Notes under the pieces: generated by a model | Database searches by the model: none | What the model was told of the DNA's origin: nothing | Seen by the model: only the letters and a program-made list of their open reading frames with translations | Shown here: positions 16,051 through 26,495 of the stretch, one piece after another | How positions within the stretch are numbered: position 1 is the first letter of the stretch | Layout of the letters: each line of letters starts with the position of its first letter | Position numbers and translations under genes: made by a program | NCBI RefSeq assembly: GCF_008386395.1 | Contig: NZ_CP043761.1 | Span: 7,011,617 to 7,075,616 of the forward strand | DNA length: 64,000 nt | Source of the DNA: Paenibacillus sp. 37 | GTDB taxonomy: Bacteria; Bacillota; Bacilli; Paenibacillales; Paenibacillaceae | Reading direction: 5' to 3'

Positions 16051-17884
16051 GGTGCTCACCCCCTTTCTCACGCATCGGCAGAGTGAACGTTACTGTCGTT
16101 CCCACGTCTACTTCAGATTCCAGAGAAATGCTGCCATCATGTGCCTTCACAATTTCCCGGGCAATGGACAGTCCTAGCCCTGTGCCTCCCATACTGCGGG
16201 AACGAGCCTTGTCCACCCGATAAAACCGCTCAAAAATGCGATCCAGATCACGCTGTGGGATACCCATTCCGGTATCCGATACCGAGATGGCAAGTGTGTA
16301 TTCATCACTTCGTCTAGCCGCAATCGTAATGGTGCCGCCTTCCAATGTATATTTCAGCGCGTTGGACACGACATTATCGAGCACCTGATCAATCTGGTCA
16401 CGATCCAGTGGAACAGCCGGAATATCATTCTCCACAGATAGTACAGGCTGAATATCCTTCTGATGCATCTGGAATGAGAATCGATCCGCCACTTCCTCCA
16501 GCATTTCCAGAATGTCAGTTGGTTGTTTCCGCAGCAAAGCCTCTTTGGAATCCAGCCGCGATAAATGTAGCAGATCCGTAACCAGTCGTATCATTCGCTC
16601 CGTCTCGTTCTGAATAACACCAACAAAACGACCGGCAAGCTGCGGGTCTTCCAGTGCACCATCATCCAGCGCTTCCGCGTAACTCTTGATCGTAGTCAGT
16701 GGGGTACGCAGTTCATGGGATACATTAGCCACGAATTCACGTCGGGATGCCTCAAGCTCTTCCTGCTCGGTAACATCCTGAAGTACGGCAATCGTTCCCG
16801 TGATCCCCCGTTCACGCCGATGAACTGGTGTGAACGTCATCCGAATAACCACGGGCTCTTCTTGTCCAGCGGGTGCAATCTGCAGCAAAGTTGAACCTGT
16901 GAAACCACTCGCGAGGGCTTCCGCATCCTCCGGATCAATGCCGAGTAATATGGCGAAGTGTCTTCCTTCAATATCCGCAGGATGCATACCCAGAATGCTG
17001 CTGGCACGACGGTTTACGAGAATGACTTTACCGTACTCATCCGTAGCCACCACACCATCACTCATATTGGTCAGAATGGAAGTCAACTTCTCCTTCTCCT
17101 CTTCATTCAGTGAAAGTGCATCCCGAAGCCTGCTGGTCATATAGTTAAAAGCCCGACTGAGTTGACCGATCTCATCCGTGCCAAATACAGGTGTCTGCTG
17201 ATCAAAGTTACCTTCTGCGACCGCTGTCGCTCTCCGAGTCACTTCTTTAATCGGCTGCGTGATCGTATGAGATAGGATCACGCCAAGCACCGCTGTTAAC
17301 ACCAAGGCAATCAGAATGCCGGAGATGAATATTTTGTTGATTCCCTCCATCGTGGAATACAGCTCGTTCATGGATGCCGCGATGTAGACCGCGCCAATGA
17401 TCTTGCCGCCGGACAGCACCGGCTTGGCGACGACTTTTTTGCGAACATTATCCTCGTCCACGATATATTCCTCATTGTCCCGAATTCCTTGCAGTGCACG
17501 GCTGACAACGGTCTGGGTGTTTTTGCGCCCCACATAGTCTGAATGTGAACTTAGCGAGGTCGTCAGTACCTTTCCGCTGGCATCCAGCACCTGAATCTCG
17601 GCACCGTTAATGTTGAACAGGTTGTTCACCAGCACACGCAGATTTTCCGTTTTGTCCTCGCCAGCCTCTGCTTCTCCGCCCGCCATCGTTTCCCCCACGA
17701 GAACCGACAGCATTTCCGCACGCGCCTGCAGATCTTCCGTAAAGTTGCTCGTCAGTGAGTTCTTCATTGCGCTCACAAAATAAACGCCGATTAATTGCAT
17801 CGCAATCAGAATCAGCAGTACATAGATAATGATCAATTTCGCCTGAATCGTTCGGAAGAACGAGAATCGCGCGAATCGGCCCAT
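16034..17884 (-). CDS. walK: WalK sensor histidine kinase
   Basis: 616 residues, the usual length (about 610). Domains in order: membrane segment 1 (about 13-36), extracytoplasmic sensor domain (40-183), membrane segment 2 (184-206), HAMP (206-258), PAS (262-372), dimerisation/phosphoacceptor helix with SHELRTPLTT (His390) and the HATPase domain with N box NALKYT and G boxes DTGMGIP and GGTGLGLSI. It phosphorylates WalR to set the level of peptidoglycan hydrolases. The walR stop and walK start overlap as TAATG. Confidence 0.98.
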   Translation of the reverse strand: MGRFARFSFFRTIQAKLIIIYVLLILIAMQLIGVYFVSAMKNSLTSNFTEDLQARAEMLSVLVGETMAGGEAEAGEDKTENLRVLVNNLFNINGAEIQVLDASGKVLTTSLSSHSDYVGRKNTQTVVSRALQGIRDNEEYIVDEDNVRKKVVAKPVLSGGKIIGAVYIAASMNELYSTMEGINKIFISGILIALVLTAVLGVILSHTITQPIKEVTRRATAVAEGNFDQQTPVFGTDEIGQLSRAFNYMTSRLRDALSLNEEEKEKLTSILTNMSDGVVATDEYGKVILVNRRASSILGMHPADIEGRHFAILLGIDPEDAEALASGFTGSTLLQIAPAGQEEPVVIRMTFTPVHRRERGITGTIAVLQDVTEQEELEASRREFVANVSHELRTPLTTIKSYAEALDDGALEDPQLAGRFVGVIQNETERMIRLVTDLLHLSRLDSKEALLRKQPTDILEMLEEVADRFSFQMHQKDIQPVLSVENDIPAVPLDRDQIDQVLDNVVSNALKYTLEGGTITIAARRSDEYTLAISVSDTGMGIPQRDLDRIFERFYRVDKARSRSMGGTGLGLSIAREIVKAHDGSISLESEVDVGTTVTFTLPMREKGGEHREGTD

Positions 17885-18606
17885 TATATCCCCACGCTTT
17901 TGGCACTGCGCACGAGATAACCGAGCCCGCGGCGTGTCAGAATCGTTTCCGGTTTGCTCGGATTCTCCTCAATCTTCTCACGCAGACGACGGATCGTGAC
18001 ATCCACAGTACGTACATCGCCGAAATATTCATATCCCCATACCGCTTGCAGCAGATGTTCCCGTGTCATAACCTTGCCGGAGTGCTTCGCCATATAATAG
18101 AGAAGTTCGTACTCACGATGGGTCAGATCAAGCGGTTCCCCGCCTTTGTAAGCCGTGTACATGTCCATATCAAACGCCAGATCGAATAGCCGCATGACCT
18201 GCTTTTCCTCATCTTCCGGCGCTTCTGCCGTAATCGCGAGCTTTTGCCGTCTGCGCATCTGTGCCTTCACCCGTGCAAGCAACTCACGCGTACTGAACGG
18301 CTTCGTCACGTAATCATCCGCACCCAATTCCAACCCGAGTACCTTGTCGATCTCGCCATCCTTGGCGGTAAGCATGATGATCGGCATCTCCAGATGAGCG
18401 CGCACCTCACGACATACATCCATACCATCCTTGCCCGGGAGCATCAGATCCAGCAGCATCAGATCCGGTTTCTCGGATAACGCCAGTTCAACCGCACGAA
18501 TGCCATCAAATGCACAGATGACCTCGTACCCCTCTTTTTCCAAATTAAACTTCAGAATGTCTGCGATGGGCTGTTCATCGTCCACCACCAAAATCTTCCC
18601 CTGCAT
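17884..18606 (-). CDS. walR: WalR response regulator
   Basis: 240 residues, OmpR/PhoB type. The receiver domain has the acidic pocket VVDDEQP, phospho-acceptor Asp53 ([11 protein letters not shown]) and the conserved Lys in MLTAKD. The C-terminal winged helix ends RRGLGYLV. It controls cell-wall turnover genes and is generally essential in low-GC Gram-positives. It is first in the walR-K-H-I-J operon, whose promoter should lie within 18620-18740; I see a possible TATATA with a weak -35 there. Confidence 0.98.
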   Translation of the reverse strand: MQGKILVVDDEQPIADILKFNLEKEGYEVICAFDGIRAVELALSEKPDLMLLDLMLPGKDGMDVCREVRAHLEMPIIMLTAKDGEIDKVLGLELGADDYVTKPFSTRELLARVKAQMRRRQKLAITAEAPEDEEKQVMRLFDLAFDMDMYTAYKGGEPLDLTHREYELLYYMAKHSGKVMTREHLLQAVWGYEYFGDVRTVDVTIRRLREKIEENPSKPETILTRRGLGYLVRSAKSVGI

Positions 18607-18802
18607 CGGCTAAGTTCACCCCTATATCCTGCTTAATCCGCGTTAGCGTTTATATCTCTCTTCTATGTTTAGCTTGTACCAAGCCTGCTTGATTTGTTTC
18701 TCTAGTTTGTTGTATATACTCTCTAGTTTAACATACCTGAAGCACCGTCACATCCCGATCAGGGGCTTGGAAGGTCTTTCATCTGAAAATTTTTTACAGC
18801 AG

Positions 18803-18835
18803 CAAAAAACAAGGCCAGCATTATAGCCAACCTTG
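18803..18835 (-). terminator. terminator of the M23 peptidase gene
   Basis: On the minus strand CAAGGTTGGC (18826-18835) pairs with GCTGGCCTTG (18810-18819) using G-U pairs, followed by TTTTTT. This separates the peptidase gene from the wal operon. Confidence 0.8.
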
Positions 18836-18852
18836 CCTCCTTAAGCTCTATA

Positions 18853-20385
18853 TTAGTTCAGATACGTTAACGGATTTTCTACCGTTCCATTCTTAATAAT
18901 CTCAAAATGCAGATGTGTTCCAGTCGAACGACCCGTGTTGCCCATAACGCCGATACTCTCGCCTTTTTCAACCACTTGTCCAACCTTAACGCCAATGCTG
19001 TTCAGATGTCCATACAATGTTTCGTATCCGTTACGGTGGTTAATAATGATGACATTACCATAACCACTTTTCTGTCCTGCAAAAGTAATTACACCCTCAT
19101 CAGACGCTTTCACATCGCGGTTACCTACCAGATCGACACCTTTGTGCTGGCGACCCCAACGTTGGCCAAAGCTGCTGCTCATCGTTGCATTGGATACCGG
19201 CCAAGCAAATTCACCTGTGCCCTCACCAACAACTTTTGTTCCGCTAAGGACCACTTCAGTTACAGCTGCTTTAATCACTTCCTGACCAAGCCACTCTTCC
19301 TGAACAACTTCACCATTTTCTTTGGTTATACGGTACTGCATGCTTTTCAATCCACTTTGTCCAGGGCGCACAACTTTTGTGATACCCGCTTTCAACTCAG
19401 CACTTTTGCGTACTTCCACTTGCGGTTTAATCTCAATCTGTTCAACAACCTGCTCAACTGATTTAACGGTTACCGCTGGTTTCGGAACGGTCAAGGTCAG
19501 TTCGTCACCGATTTGAAGCGATGTTTCCTTGATGCCCGGGTTATGCTGGCGAATCTCGCTTTGTGTAATTTCATACTTGGCAGCAATCGAAGAGATTGTA
19601 TCTCCTTCATGAACCACATAAGTTACAGGCGCGTCTTTACCAACGGTTAATGCTTTAACCGCCTCGGACGCATCCCATATTTTGTTTGGATCAGCCTTCA
19701 CCACATCCGTCGCTACATCTTCCTTGATGCCTACCGACTTCAGGGTTGTACTTGGTCCCTCGTTTTTCTTCGAGGAATTAGCCGATACCGACTTCGTCTT
19801 AAGCGAACTTCGCACAGTCGATGCCGATATGTATTTGCTCTGCACTTGTTCCAGGATTGCATCCGCTGTTGCCTGATCTTTCACAATACCAATGACTTCA
19901 CCGTCTACCTTGAGCTCCACACCTTTGGCGTAGGCTGTCAGCATGTCACCCAGTTTGTCCAGCGTCTCGTCACTGTTCACTTCGGGTTTGTACGCTCTTG
20001 CCGTTTCGGTTGTGATGCCATCCGTGTTCAGCACCATTTCTGCATCTGGATATTTATTTTGATATTCCTCAGTTTTGTTTGTAAATAGTTGTTGTAATTG
20101 TGCTTCATCTGCAATGGTACCAATCTCGCTACCTTTAACCATTACTTTATAATACGGCACGGTGTTTGCAGTAACATATTGTTTGCCTGCGAACCCGAGC
20201 GATGCTGCGATGAATACACCACATGCTGCTGTAATGATCCATTTGCGCGAGGCCAGAACGCGCTTCTTATTCACACTGAAAGTGGACATGCTCATGTTGT
20301 TTTTGTCTTCGGCCGTCCGGTGTTCCCCGGATTGTTCGTGTACCCGGTCTTTGCCCGGTTGGCGTATGCCTCTGAAACCTTTCAT
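18853..20385 (-). CDS. M23 endopeptidase with LysM and G5 domains
   Basis: 510 residues, AAAGGAGAG site before the ATG. Order: cytoplasmic basic region, membrane segment (IITAACGVFIAASLGFAG, about 53-70), a long extracytoplasmic region (70-255), LysM (YVVHEGDTISSIAAKYEITQ, about 258-302), G5 domain (about 305-388) and a C-terminal LytM/M23 domain (410-505). The zinc site is HKGVDLV (HxxxD) plus HLHFE (HxH). It likely cleaves peptidoglycan cross-bridges or peptide stems during growth. Its position directly upstream of walR suggests a link to the Wal regulon; I found no convincing pair of WalR boxes before it. Confidence 0.93.
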   Translation of the reverse strand: MKGFRGIRQPGKDRVHEQSGEHRTAEDKNNMSMSTFSVNKKRVLASRKWIITAACGVFIAASLGFAGKQYVTANTVPYYKVMVKGSEIGTIADEAQLQQLFTNKTEEYQNKYPDAEMVLNTDGITTETARAYKPEVNSDETLDKLGDMLTAYAKGVELKVDGEVIGIVKDQATADAILEQVQSKYISASTVRSSLKTKSVSANSSKKNEGPSTTLKSVGIKEDVATDVVKADPNKIWDASEAVKALTVGKDAPVTYVVHEGDTISSIAAKYEITQSEIRQHNPGIKETSLQIGDELTLTVPKPAVTVKSVEQVVEQIEIKPQVEVRKSAELKAGITKVVRPGQSGLKSMQYRITKENGEVVQEEWLGQEVIKAAVTEVVLSGTKVVGEGTGEFAWPVSNATMSSSFGQRWGRQHKGVDLVGNRDVKASDEGVITFAGQKSGYGNVIIINHRNGYETLYGHLNSIGVKVGQVVEKGESIGVMGNTGRSTGTHLHFEIIKNGTVENPLTYLN

Positions 20386-20547
20386 GATTCTCTCCTTTTC
20401 AGCACTTCTCAGTTCGCATTTCTGTCAAGACATCACCCATCGTGTCTGTCCCATGCTCGTTGATAATTGTATTGGGTGTCCGCAAAATCAGGACTTTAAC
20501 TGCGCTCGTAAAAGTGTCAAAATTTTAACCTTTTATCACACCCGTAT

Positions 20548-20577
20548 ACTTTAACACAGGTTTTACACTCATTTCAA
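20548..20577 (-). promoter_or_regulatory. probable SigA promoter of the M23 peptidase gene
   Basis: TTGAAA (20572-20577) and TAAAGT (20548-20553) with an 18-base spacer, on the minus strand about 165 bases before the start codon. Confidence 0.5.
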
Positions 20578-20756
20578 CTCTACACGTCACACCGCAAAGC
20601 CACGCCCCGCTTGGTTTCCCTGTATTATCCATAAGATTGTACGGCTGATCCATCACCCATTATGCCTCAACATCCGCTGTACTATGTACTTTTACTCACA
20701 ATTTAAGACTAGGTTCTAAGACCCAGTGAAATATGCTTTATTTTTCATAAAAATAC

Positions 20757-20795
20757 AAATAAAATCCCTCACCAGATCAACTCTGATAAGGGATT
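20757..20795 (-). terminator. terminator of the methyltransferase gene
   Basis: AATCCCT (20763-20769) pairs with AGGGATT (20789-20795), with further pairing inside. The minus strand continues TTTTATTTG. Confidence 0.65.
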
Positions 20796-20871
20796 ACGTA
20801 AACAACTTGATTGTGGTTTATCTTAAACTGGATTTCATCTCATGCCACAATAGAAATTAACTTTTATGTCT

Positions 20872-21681
20872 CTATTCTTTGAATGCAAGAATTACAAATC
20901 GCTTCTGCTGTACTTCCCAGAATCCATTTTGCTCCATCTCCGTATAAATATCCATTAATGGCTGACGGAACCGTTCCACTTTGAAATCAGGTACTTGCCA
21001 CGGGATGGTCTTTAGATAATATACCAGTGCGCCTATATCATAGAAACGTTGTGCAGGGGTTGCTTCACGTTGCTCCAGAATCCGGAATCCACACTGCTCC
21101 AGCTGAAGAACAGCACGATCCAGTTCCCATCCAGCGTAATCCGCTGGCATAGGAATGCCGAGCCGATCATTGATCTCCCTGCAATCTGACCAACCAACCT
21201 GTTGAGTCAGAAACAGTCCTCCTGCGGATAGAATCCTCCTAACTTCCTGCTCATCATACGACTCATGCCGATTAAGAATCAGATCAAATTCTCCGTCTGT
21301 GAAAGGAAGTTGCGAATCATCAGTCACCGGAAGTACCTTCACACCTAACGGCTGTAAACGTTCCTCTGCAATCGGTATATTCGGGAGATAGCCTTCGGTC
21401 GCACATGTGTATGGAGGAAGTGGAAGGAGTCTGGAAAGCATTTCTCCTCCACCAGTCCCCATGTCGAGCATTCGTTCTGTCTGATTCAACAATCGGCGCG
21501 CCATCGTTCCAAAGGACCAAGGCAACATTCCACTCTGAAGTCGCTCACTCCCTGTTACATAGCTAAAATCCCAACCAATAAACGGCTGATTCGCCTCTTG
21601 CAACCCTTGCTCGAATCGATCACTCGTCGCCTCGGTGGACTTTTTTACTGACAGTTCTGAATTAGTATGATAAAAGTTCAT
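20872..21681 (-). CDS. class I SAM-dependent methyltransferase behind an attenuator-like leader
   Basis: 269 residues from the ATG at 21681; the in-frame TTG at 21699 overlaps the ribosome binding site and is rejected. Rossmann motif I is LDMGTGGGE (near 79), the acidic post-I strand is followed by FTDGEFDLILNRHES, and FYDIGALVYYLKTIPWQVPDF marks the C-terminal half. There is no N-terminal zinc module as in RlmA-type rRNA methyltransferases, so I cannot name the substrate. What stands out is the roughly 190-base leader with a 10-codon ORF and a helix that would hide this gene's GGAGG. That layout is typical of drug-inducible resistance genes, making an rRNA or drug target worth considering. 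Confidence 0.85.
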   Translation of the reverse strand: MNFYHTNSELSVKKSTEATSDRFEQGLQEANQPFIGWDFSYVTGSERLQSGMLPWSFGTMARRLLNQTERMLDMGTGGGEMLSRLLPLPPYTCATEGYLPNIPIAEERLQPLGVKVLPVTDDSQLPFTDGEFDLILNRHESYDEQEVRRILSAGGLFLTQQVGWSDCREINDRLGIPMPADYAGWELDRAVLQLEQCGFRILEQREATPAQRFYDIGALVYYLKTIPWQVPDFKVERFRQPLMDIYTEMEQNGFWEVQQKRFVILAFKE

Positions 21682-21689
21682 GTTTAATA

Positions 21690-21780
21690 AAACCTCCAAT
21701 TCGTGTATTCATAAACACAAGTCCATCGGTTCTCTTGAATGCACATATGAACGGAGGTCCACGAATTGGACTGGAGGTTT
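21690..21780 (-). promoter_or_regulatory. leader hairpin sequestering the methyltransferase ribosome binding site
   Basis: In the minus-strand RNA, AAACCTCC and CCAATTCGTG (21760-21780) are complementary to CACGAATTGGAGGTTT (21690-21705), which contains the GGAGG used by the gene at 20872-21681. A second CCTCC (about 21754-21758) lies in the loop and could pair with either that site or the leader-peptide GGAGG. Direct sequence observation; regulation is inferred. Confidence 0.7.
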
Positions 21781-21802
21781 CTGCAATATTGCCTGAACGT
21801 TT

Positions 21803-21835
21803 TTATATGTTGTGTTCTTTACCTTTATATTTCAT
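21803..21835 (-). CDS. candidate 10-residue leader peptide (MKYKGKEHNI)
   Basis: An ATG at 21835 follows AGGAGG with a 9-base spacer, close to ideal. The frame stops after ten codons, 25 bases before the anti-Shine-Dalgarno segment. It resembles the leader peptides of erm/cat-type translational attenuators, where drug-induced ribosome stalling opens a downstream helix. No such peptide is known to me with this sequence. Confidence 0.6.
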   Translation of the reverse strand: MKYKGKEHNI

Positions 21836-21880
21836 ACACTGTTCCCTCCTACAGGCATTTTCCAGTATTTATTTAAATCG

Positions 21881-21909
21881 ATTATATTCAATCATCCTCG
21901 ACAAGTCCA
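21881..21909 (-). promoter_or_regulatory. promoter of the leader-methyltransferase transcript
   Basis: TGGACT (21904-21909), 17-base spacer, TATAAT (21881-21886) on the minus strand. Transcription should start near 21874, about 40 bases upstream of the leader peptide. Confidence 0.65.
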
Positions 21910-21967
21910 TTACATTATGAATCAGGCGATACGTCTATAAGTACGCCTGTCTTCCCTGCCTATCATC

Positions 21968-22735
21968 CTATTCCGTTTGCAGTACTTCCATCAGGTTGTC
22001 GTACTCTTCACTGGTCAGGTACTTCGAGATCACCTGTTCAATCTCACGTAGTTCCTGTTCCGTTAGGCCACCTTCCATGGCACCTGAGATCTGCTGCATT
22101 TCTTTCTGTGGCAGCTTGTTCATGAGCAGGCTGAAGATTTTTTCCTTCTCCTCTGCTGGCAGCTTGTCTTTCGCTCCTGTAATGTCATCCGGTGATACAA
22201 CAATGGCATCATTGCCTGAAGAAGCACCGCCGCTGGCCGCTCCGGTTCCATTGCCTGAAGCTGAACCACTACCCTGATCTGTTCCTGAGTCATTACCCAT
22301 GCCCGTATCCGTCCCATTGCCTGCACTTGTGCCTGAGTTTGATCCTGCGGTCGTATCTGTACCTGAACCTTCCTCTGTGCCCTCGTTTGAGCCGCTCCCT
22401 TGGGACGCATTATTGCCCGCATCTACACCAGATTGACCGCTCTCTGTCCCATTCCCCATAACTGAAACAGCATCTTCCGGAACCTGCTCTTCGTCCGCTC
22501 CTGTCGGCTGATCTGTCGTCCCATTTCCTGATTTGTTCCCCTCGCTGGTTTTACCGCCCAAGGCACCTTGGAACATGGCGGTTAACCCCATGGGTTGACC
22601 TTCCCACTGAATATTGAAACTCGCGAGTAGCGACTTCGCATATGACTGTACAATTAATCCGGTCGTGAGCAGTGTCAGTGAACTGACCAGCAATACGGTT
22701 AGCACGATTTTGACAAACCACACAAGCAACTTCAT
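21968..22735 (-). CDS. membrane-anchored protein with Gly/Ser/Thr/Asn-rich linker
   Basis: 255 residues from the ATG at 22735, behind GGAGGGAGAG; the TTG 18 bases earlier lies in that site. One N-terminal membrane segment (LVWFVKIVLTVLLVSSLTLLTTGLIV) is followed by a short ordered part and about 110 residues of low-complexity G/S/T/N/D repeats. The helical C-terminal domain includes LPAEEKEKIFSLLMNKLPQKE and LTEQELREIEQVISKYLTSEEYDNL. I do not recognise the family. The linker suggests a domain held away from the membrane, probably in the wall. It sits between purA and the methyltransferase, and purA has its own terminator. Confidence 0.75.
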   Translation of the reverse strand: MKLLVWFVKIVLTVLLVSSLTLLTTGLIVQSYAKSLLASFNIQWEGQPMGLTAMFQGALGGKTSEGNKSGNGTTDQPTGADEEQVPEDAVSVMGNGTESGQSGVDAGNNASQGSGSNEGTEEGSGTDTTAGSNSGTSAGNGTDTGMGNDSGTDQGSGSASGNGTGAASGGASSGNDAIVVSPDDITGAKDKLPAEEKEKIFSLLMNKLPQKEMQQISGAMEGGLTEQELREIEQVISKYLTSEEYDNLMEVLQTE

Positions 22736-22848
22736 TCCGTTCTCTCCCTCCAATTATCCCACCCGTCTAACATGCACATGTCCGGGTCTGTGACTCTACT
22801 GTTAACCAGTATTGACGGAAATCTCGGGATTATATCCGAAAAACATAC

Positions 22849-22889
22849 AAAAAACCTCCAGTCATCGCTATAAAAGCAACAACTGGAGG
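22849..22889 (-). terminator. purA terminator
   Basis: CCTCCAGT (22855-22862) pairs with ACTGGAGG (22882-22889) and the minus strand ends in TTTTTTG. Confidence 0.8.
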
Positions 22890-22956
22890 CTCTACTGCCC
22901 GAATCGGCAAAGTATTCTATTTTATAATTCAAGAAACAATCTCTCTATTTCTTCGA

Positions 22957-24315
<1,359 letters not shown>

Positions 24316-24414
24316 TTACGCAATAAACCGACTGAGAAGCGTGCTAACGGACAGTAAAAATGTCCTTCCGTTACATTCAAGGGAAGGTTTGTGCTGCTTT
24401 AACGCAGCAGTATT

Positions 24415-24443
24415 AGTGTACCAGTACCCTTTTTCAAAGTCAA
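24415..24443 (-). promoter_or_regulatory. purA promoter
   Basis: TTGACT (24438-24443) and TACACT (24415-24420) with exactly 17 bases between, on the minus strand. The start would be about 165 bases before purA, leaving a leader with small hairpins, for example GCTGC/GCAGC near 24395-24410. I see no purine riboswitch. Confidence 0.8.
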
Positions 24444-24446
24444 ATC

Positions 24447-24492
24447 AAATGGCGAACAATTAGATATAGTACAACCCTAATGTTCGGAATTT
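24447..24492 (-). promoter_or_regulatory. tandem inverted PurBoxes (PurR operator) before purA
   Basis: On the minus strand AAATTCCGAACATT (24479-24492) fits the Bacillus PurBox AWWWCCGAACWWT. The opposite-strand AAATGGCGAACAAT (24447-24460) fits with one mismatch. Inverted arrangement and spacing match known PurR control regions, and the sites lie just upstream of the -35. purR itself is not in the window. Confidence 0.8.
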
Positions 24493-24507
24493 ACCCGTTA
24501 TTTCAAC

Positions 24508-24558
24508 ACAAAAAACCGGAGACTTCAGTCCAAGCTTGCTTGACTGCTATCACCGGTT
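24508..24558 (-). terminator. terminator of the dnaB operon
   Basis: AACCGG (24514-24519) pairs with CCGGTT (24553-24558), with an inner AGTC/GACT helix, then six T residues on the minus strand. Confidence 0.75.
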
Positions 24559-24688
24559 CAAGGATACCCATTTCAATGTCAATCTATATCTGGTATTTAT
24601 AACACATGTTTGAGTTCAGTTGCTCTAATGGTTGATCTTCGGGACAGACGATTTTGGCTTCTTGATCGAAGCCGTCAGCACCTGCCCA

Positions 24689-26050
24689 TTACATCGCGAA
24701 GGCATCATTGTGTGCCCTCTCGTAATTGACGAATTTATTAAAGTTTTTCAGGAAGACCAGTTCTACCGTACCTACCGGACCGTTACGCTGTTTAGCGATA
24801 ATGATCTCAATAATATTTTTCTTCTCGGTCTCCTGGTTATAGTAGTCATCCCGGTACAGGAACGCTACGATGTCGGCATCTTGCTCGATCGAACCCGATT
24901 CCCGCAAGTCACTCATCATCGGACGTTTGTCCTGACGTTGCTCTACACCCCGGCTCAGCTGGGACAAGGCAATAACCGGAACTTCCAGTTCCCGGCCAAT
25001 CTGTTTCAGTGTACGTGAGATCTCGGATACCTCTTGTTGACGGTTCTCCCCTGCTTTACCACGTCCACTAATCAGTTGAAGATAGTCGATCAGGATCATG
25101 CCAAGGCCTTTCTCTTTCTTCAGACGACGGCATTTGGCACGAATATCCGCTACGGTAATCCCTGGCGTATCATCTATGAAGATGTTGGCTTCTGACAAAG
25201 CTGCAATACCCATCGTCAGCTTCTGCCAATCTTCATCGCCCTTGAAGTCACCCATACGCATCACGCTGGCATCCAGATTGGCTTCCGCACAGATCATACG
25301 TTGCACCAGCTGGGCCGCTGACATCTCCAGACTGAAGATGGCTACCGTCTCCTGTGCCCGAATGGCCACGTTCTGAGCGATATTCAGGGCAAAGGCCGTC
25401 TTACCTACGGAAGGACGGGCCGCTACAATGATTAAGTCACTGCGCTGGAATCCGGCAGTCATTTTGTCCAAATCGATGAACCCGGACGGAATACCTGTCG
25501 TTGTACCCTTATTCTGATGAAGTGTTTCCACACGATCGAATACTTCCATCAGTACGTCCTGAATGGCTATAAAACCACTACTGGAGCGACGGTTGGAGAT
25601 CTCCAGAATGCGACGTTCAGCTTCTCCAAGCATCGCTGCAACATCTTCGCCACCTGTATATCCTTCGCTCACGATCTGTGTTGCCGTACGAATCAGGCGA
25701 CGCAGCATCGATTTCTCTTCGATAATCTGAGCATAATAGTCTACGTTTGCGGCTGTAGGTACACCATGGGCTAGCTTAGCCAGATAACTAACGCCCCCGA
25801 TGTCCTCCAACTCACCTTTATCCTTCAGAAGCGAAGTCAGTGTCACGAGGTCAATCGGTTGATTTCCCTCACCAAGCTGGATCATCGCTTCAAAGATTAA
25901 TTGATGGGGTTTATCATAGAAATCCTCGGTTTGCACCCGTTCCATCGCTGTAATCAGGGCCTCGCCCTGCAACAGGATTGCACCCAGCACGGCCTGTTCG
26001 GCTTCCAGGTTCTGCGGGGGAATCCGGTCGAATAACATTTCTCCGCCCAT
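24689..26050 (-). CDS. dnaB: replicative DNA helicase (DnaB; called DnaC in B. subtilis)
   Basis: 453 residues. The N-terminal domain (IPPQNLEAEQAVLGAIL) binds primase, and the RecA-like domain has Walker A ARPSVGKTAFALN (about 210-222), Walker B MILIDYLQL and the downstream LSQLSRGVEQR. The hexamer unwinds DNA ahead of the polymerase. The start at 26050 lies 1 base after the rplI stop; an internal ATG at 26038 is possible. It is last in the mazG-like/yybS/gdpP/rplI operon. Confidence 0.97.
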   Translation of the reverse strand: MGGEMLFDRIPPQNLEAEQAVLGAILLQGEALITAMERVQTEDFYDKPHQLIFEAMIQLGEGNQPIDLVTLTSLLKDKGELEDIGGVSYLAKLAHGVPTAANVDYYAQIIEEKSMLRRLIRTATQIVSEGYTGGEDVAAMLGEAERRILEISNRRSSSGFIAIQDVLMEVFDRVETLHQNKGTTTGIPSGFIDLDKMTAGFQRSDLIIVAARPSVGKTAFALNIAQNVAIRAQETVAIFSLEMSAAQLVQRMICAEANLDASVMRMGDFKGDEDWQKLTMGIAALSEANIFIDDTPGITVADIRAKCRRLKKEKGLGMILIDYLQLISGRGKAGENRQQEVSEISRTLKQIGRELEVPVIALSQLSRGVEQRQDKRPMMSDLRESGSIEQDADIVAFLYRDDYYNQETEKKNIIEIIIAKQRNGPVGTVELVFLKNFNKFVNYERAHNDAFAM

Positions 26051-26051
26051 C

Positions 26052-26495
26052 TTACTCTTCCGTTACCTGTACCTTCAAGGTTGCCTTCACTTCAGGGTGA
26101 ACCTTGACAGTTACTTGTGTTACGCCGAGTGTACGAATAGGCTCGTCCAGCTCAATTTTACGTTTGTCTACTTTCAGACCTTTTTTAGACAAAGCTTCTG
26201 CGATCTGTTTGCTGGTAATGGCGCCGAACAGACGACCGCCTTCGCCGGACTTCGCATTCAGTTCAGTCACTTCTGCTTCCAGCTTTTTCGCAAGTGCTTC
26301 CGCTTCCGCTTTCTCTTCCTGTTTGAGTCTTTCTTCAGCCGCCTTCTGGTTGTCCAGTGTCTTCATGTTGCCGTCTGTTGCCAGACGTGCGATTCCCCGT
26401 GGCAATAGGAAGTTCTGTGCGTAACCCTCAGATACTTCTTTCACTTGCCCTTTCTTGCCTTGACCCTTCATATCTTTTATAAAAATGACTTTCAT
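26052..26495 (-). CDS. rplI: 50S ribosomal protein L9
   Basis: 147 residues with the typical N-terminal MKVIFIKDMKGQGKKGQVKEVSEGYAQNFLLPRG fold, a long central helix (about 40-75, many K/E/A) and the C-terminal domain. It binds 23S rRNA near the base of the L1 stalk. The start overlaps the gdpP stop as ATGA, so the two are coupled. Confidence 0.98.
   Translation of the reverse strand: MKVIFIKDMKGQGKKGQVKEVSEGYAQNFLLPRGIARLATDGNMKTLDNQKAAEERLKQEEKAEAEALAKKLEAEVTELNAKSGEGGRLFGAITSKQIAEALSKKGLKVDKRKIELDEPIRTLGVTQVTVKVHPEVKATLKVQVTEE

Noticed and set aside
16152..16165. Noc-binding-site-like ATTTCCCGGGCAAT inside walK
   Set aside because: One mismatch from the consensus, but it coincides with conserved codons of the kinase (AREIV), so chance is the simpler reading; not listed as a site.
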